In this document: positions 5,961-7,080 of the stretch, piece by piece | Position numbering within the stretch: position 1 is the first letter of the stretch | Layout of the letters: each line of letters starts with the position of its first letter | From: DASYSA01 sp036003885 | GTDB taxonomy: Bacteria; Acidobacteriota; Blastocatellia; UBA7656 | Length of the DNA: 7,080 nucleotides | Reading direction: 5' to 3' | NCBI GenBank assembly: GCA_036003885.1 | Contig: DASYSA010000659.1 | Location: forward strand, 1-7,080 | Made by a program: the position numbers and the translations under genes | Notes under the pieces: generated by a model | Told to the model about the DNA's origin: nothing | Seen by the model: only the letters and a program-made list of their open reading frames with translations | Database searches by the model: none

Positions 5961-7080
5961 CTAAAAGCTCGTAGGGCCGGAGCGGCGAGCAATTTCACGC
6001 CATAGCACTTCAAATATCTCTATCTGGGCCTTCTTGCCCTTAACCATTACCTGACCGCAGGGACGCACCGGGAAGCGGTTTCCAATGCGGTCCAGCGTCG
6101 AACGGCTGATGATAATCTGGCCGCCCTGTGCCTGTTTCTCAAGGCGCGCGGCGAGATTCACGGCATCGCCGATGGCAGTGTAGTCCGTCCGCTCTTCCGA
6201 ACCCATGTAGCCGACAGTGACCGTGCCGGTGTTGATGCCGATGCCAATCTGTATCGTGGACAGGCCCGACTGTCTCAGAGCTTCGTTAACAGAGCCCATC
6301 TGATGCTGCATCTGGATGGCAGCGAGCACCGCATTCGCCGCGGAGTCTTCGGATTCATTCGGAGCGCCGAAAAGAGCCATCATGCCGTCGCCGATATACT
6401 TGTCCAGCAATCCCTGATGCTCAAAGACAATCGGCGTCATATCGGCAAAGTACCTGTTCAACATCTCAACCACACTCTCGGGCGGCAGGTTCTCGGACAT
6501 AGTAGTGAAGCCGCGCACATCCGAAAACACAATCGTAACGTTAGAGTTCTTTCCCCCGAGATTGAGCGAATCGGTATTTGCAAGAATCTCGTCCACCACA
6601 TGCGGCGGCATGAAACGCCGATACTTCGCTCGAGCGAGTTCCTCGCTCACCAGCCGTTTGTGACTAATCGCATTGTCGACCGCTATAGAAGTTTCGGATG
6701 CCACGGCGTTGAGCAGGTCGAGATCATCCTCGCTGAATATCTTCAGCTGTTCCTGACAATCCACGTAGATGACGCCGAGAACGGTGGTCTTGCCCAGCAA
6801 CGGCGCACACATAACCGAGCTGATTCCCTGCAGTACGATTGAGCGCGCCTGGACAAGCCGGTTGTCCTGCTGAGCGTCGAATGAAAGAAGCGACACCCGG
6901 TCCTCGATCACCCGGTCGACTACAGTCTTGCTCAACATGATCTCTCCGAGCTGGGTTGCGCTTGCGGGATCGCGAAATTCGGCGGCCGACGTCACAACCT
7001 CGCCGGTGGCCGCATCCCTCAGGAGAACAAAGAATCGTCCTGCCGGAGTCAGCCGGAAGACCATTTCGCTGACCTTCTTG
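5961..7080 (-). CDS. Class III adenylate cyclase with GAF domain, N-terminus cut by window edge
   Basis: The gene reads right to left, and its frame stays open to the window edge (KKVSE precedes the ATG at 7064), so the start lies outside and an additional N-terminal sensor is likely. Numbering from M at 7064, residues 1-132 form a GAF domain ending in the helix LLNAVASETSIAVDNAI. A linker leads to the catalytic domain at about 172-355. All six key residues are present: metal-binding D182 (FSDVRGF) and D226 (YIGDG), adenine-selecting K222 and D294 (TDYTAIG), and transition-state N303 and R307 (VNLAARLE). Lys at 222, where guanylate cyclases carry Glu, indicates ATP as substrate and cAMP as product. 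It probably works as a dimer. GAF domains sense small ligands or mediate dimerisation; the ligand is unknown. It lies convergent with the DLNGD-protein gene and under 1 kb from a cNMP-binding channel. An FHA domain is a common partner in such proteins, but cannot be seen here. Confidence 0.95.
   Translation of the reverse strand, partial: KKVSEMVFRLTPAGRFFVLLRDAATGEVVTSAAEFRDPASATQLGEIMLSKTVVDRVIEDRVSLLSFDAQQDNRLVQARSIVLQGISSVMCAPLLGKTTVLGVIYVDCQEQLKIFSEDDLDLLNAVASETSIAVDNAISHKRLVSEELARAKYRRFMPPHVVDEILANTDSLNLGGKNSNVTIVFSDVRGFTTMSENLPPESVVEMLNRYFADMTPIVFEHQGLLDKYIGDGMMALFGAPNESEDSAANAVLAAIQMQHQMGSVNEALRQSGLSTIQIGIGINTGTVTVGYMGSEERTDYTAIGDAVNLAARLEKQAQGGQIIISRSTLDRIGNRFPVRPCGQVMVKGKKAQIEIFEVLWREIARRSGPTSF

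Noticed and set aside
6303..6842. 179-codon open frame on the + strand inside the cyclase gene
   Set aside because: It is antisense to the conserved GAF and catalytic domains and His-rich without a recognisable fold.

Overview
This window looks like chromosomal DNA of a Gram-negative, moderately GC-rich bacterium. Several features fit Acidobacteriota or a similar soil lineage: several exported proteins with lipoprotein-type or Sec signals, HEAT-like and TPR-type envelope proteins, and a GAF plus class III adenylate cyclase. No taxonomic marker gene is present, so this placement is an inference only.

Layout: positions 1-141 hold two near-identical 66-bp tandem units plus the first 9 bases of a third; each unit carries a hairpin. 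No convincing gene lies before 356. Five genes then follow on the + strand: (1) a 220-residue predicted lipoprotein of unknown function (356-1018), followed by a likely intrinsic terminator; (2) a secreted 563-residue protein joining an N-terminal beta-sandwich (LamG/concanavalin-like) to a C-terminal TPR-type helical region (1184-2875); (3) a predicted HEAT-like lipoprotein (2917-3720); (4) an MscS-type channel with a C-terminal cyclic-nucleotide-binding domain (3787-5178); (5) a small secreted protein with a DLNGD motif (5286-5867). Facing them on the - strand is a GAF plus class III adenylate cyclase (5961 to the window edge), whose N-terminus is cut off by the window.

How the genes may work together: the best-supported functional theme is cyclic-nucleotide signalling. 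A channel able to bind cNMP lies less than 1 kb from a cyclase that keeps all six residues expected of an ATP-using class III enzyme. Genes 1, 2, 3 and 5 all appear to be exported, so the block reads as an envelope-related neighbourhood. Genes 2, 3 and 4 are closely spaced and may be co-transcribed.

The most unusual sequence feature is at the gene 3/gene 4 junction. A strong Shine-Dalgarno and an ATG overlapping the gene 3 stop codon lead into a 7-bp tandem repeat, but in a frame one base off the channel gene. Losing one repeat unit would fuse this coupled start in frame to the channel. This resembles a frame switch (contingency locus), although the repeat is short and the idea is unproven.
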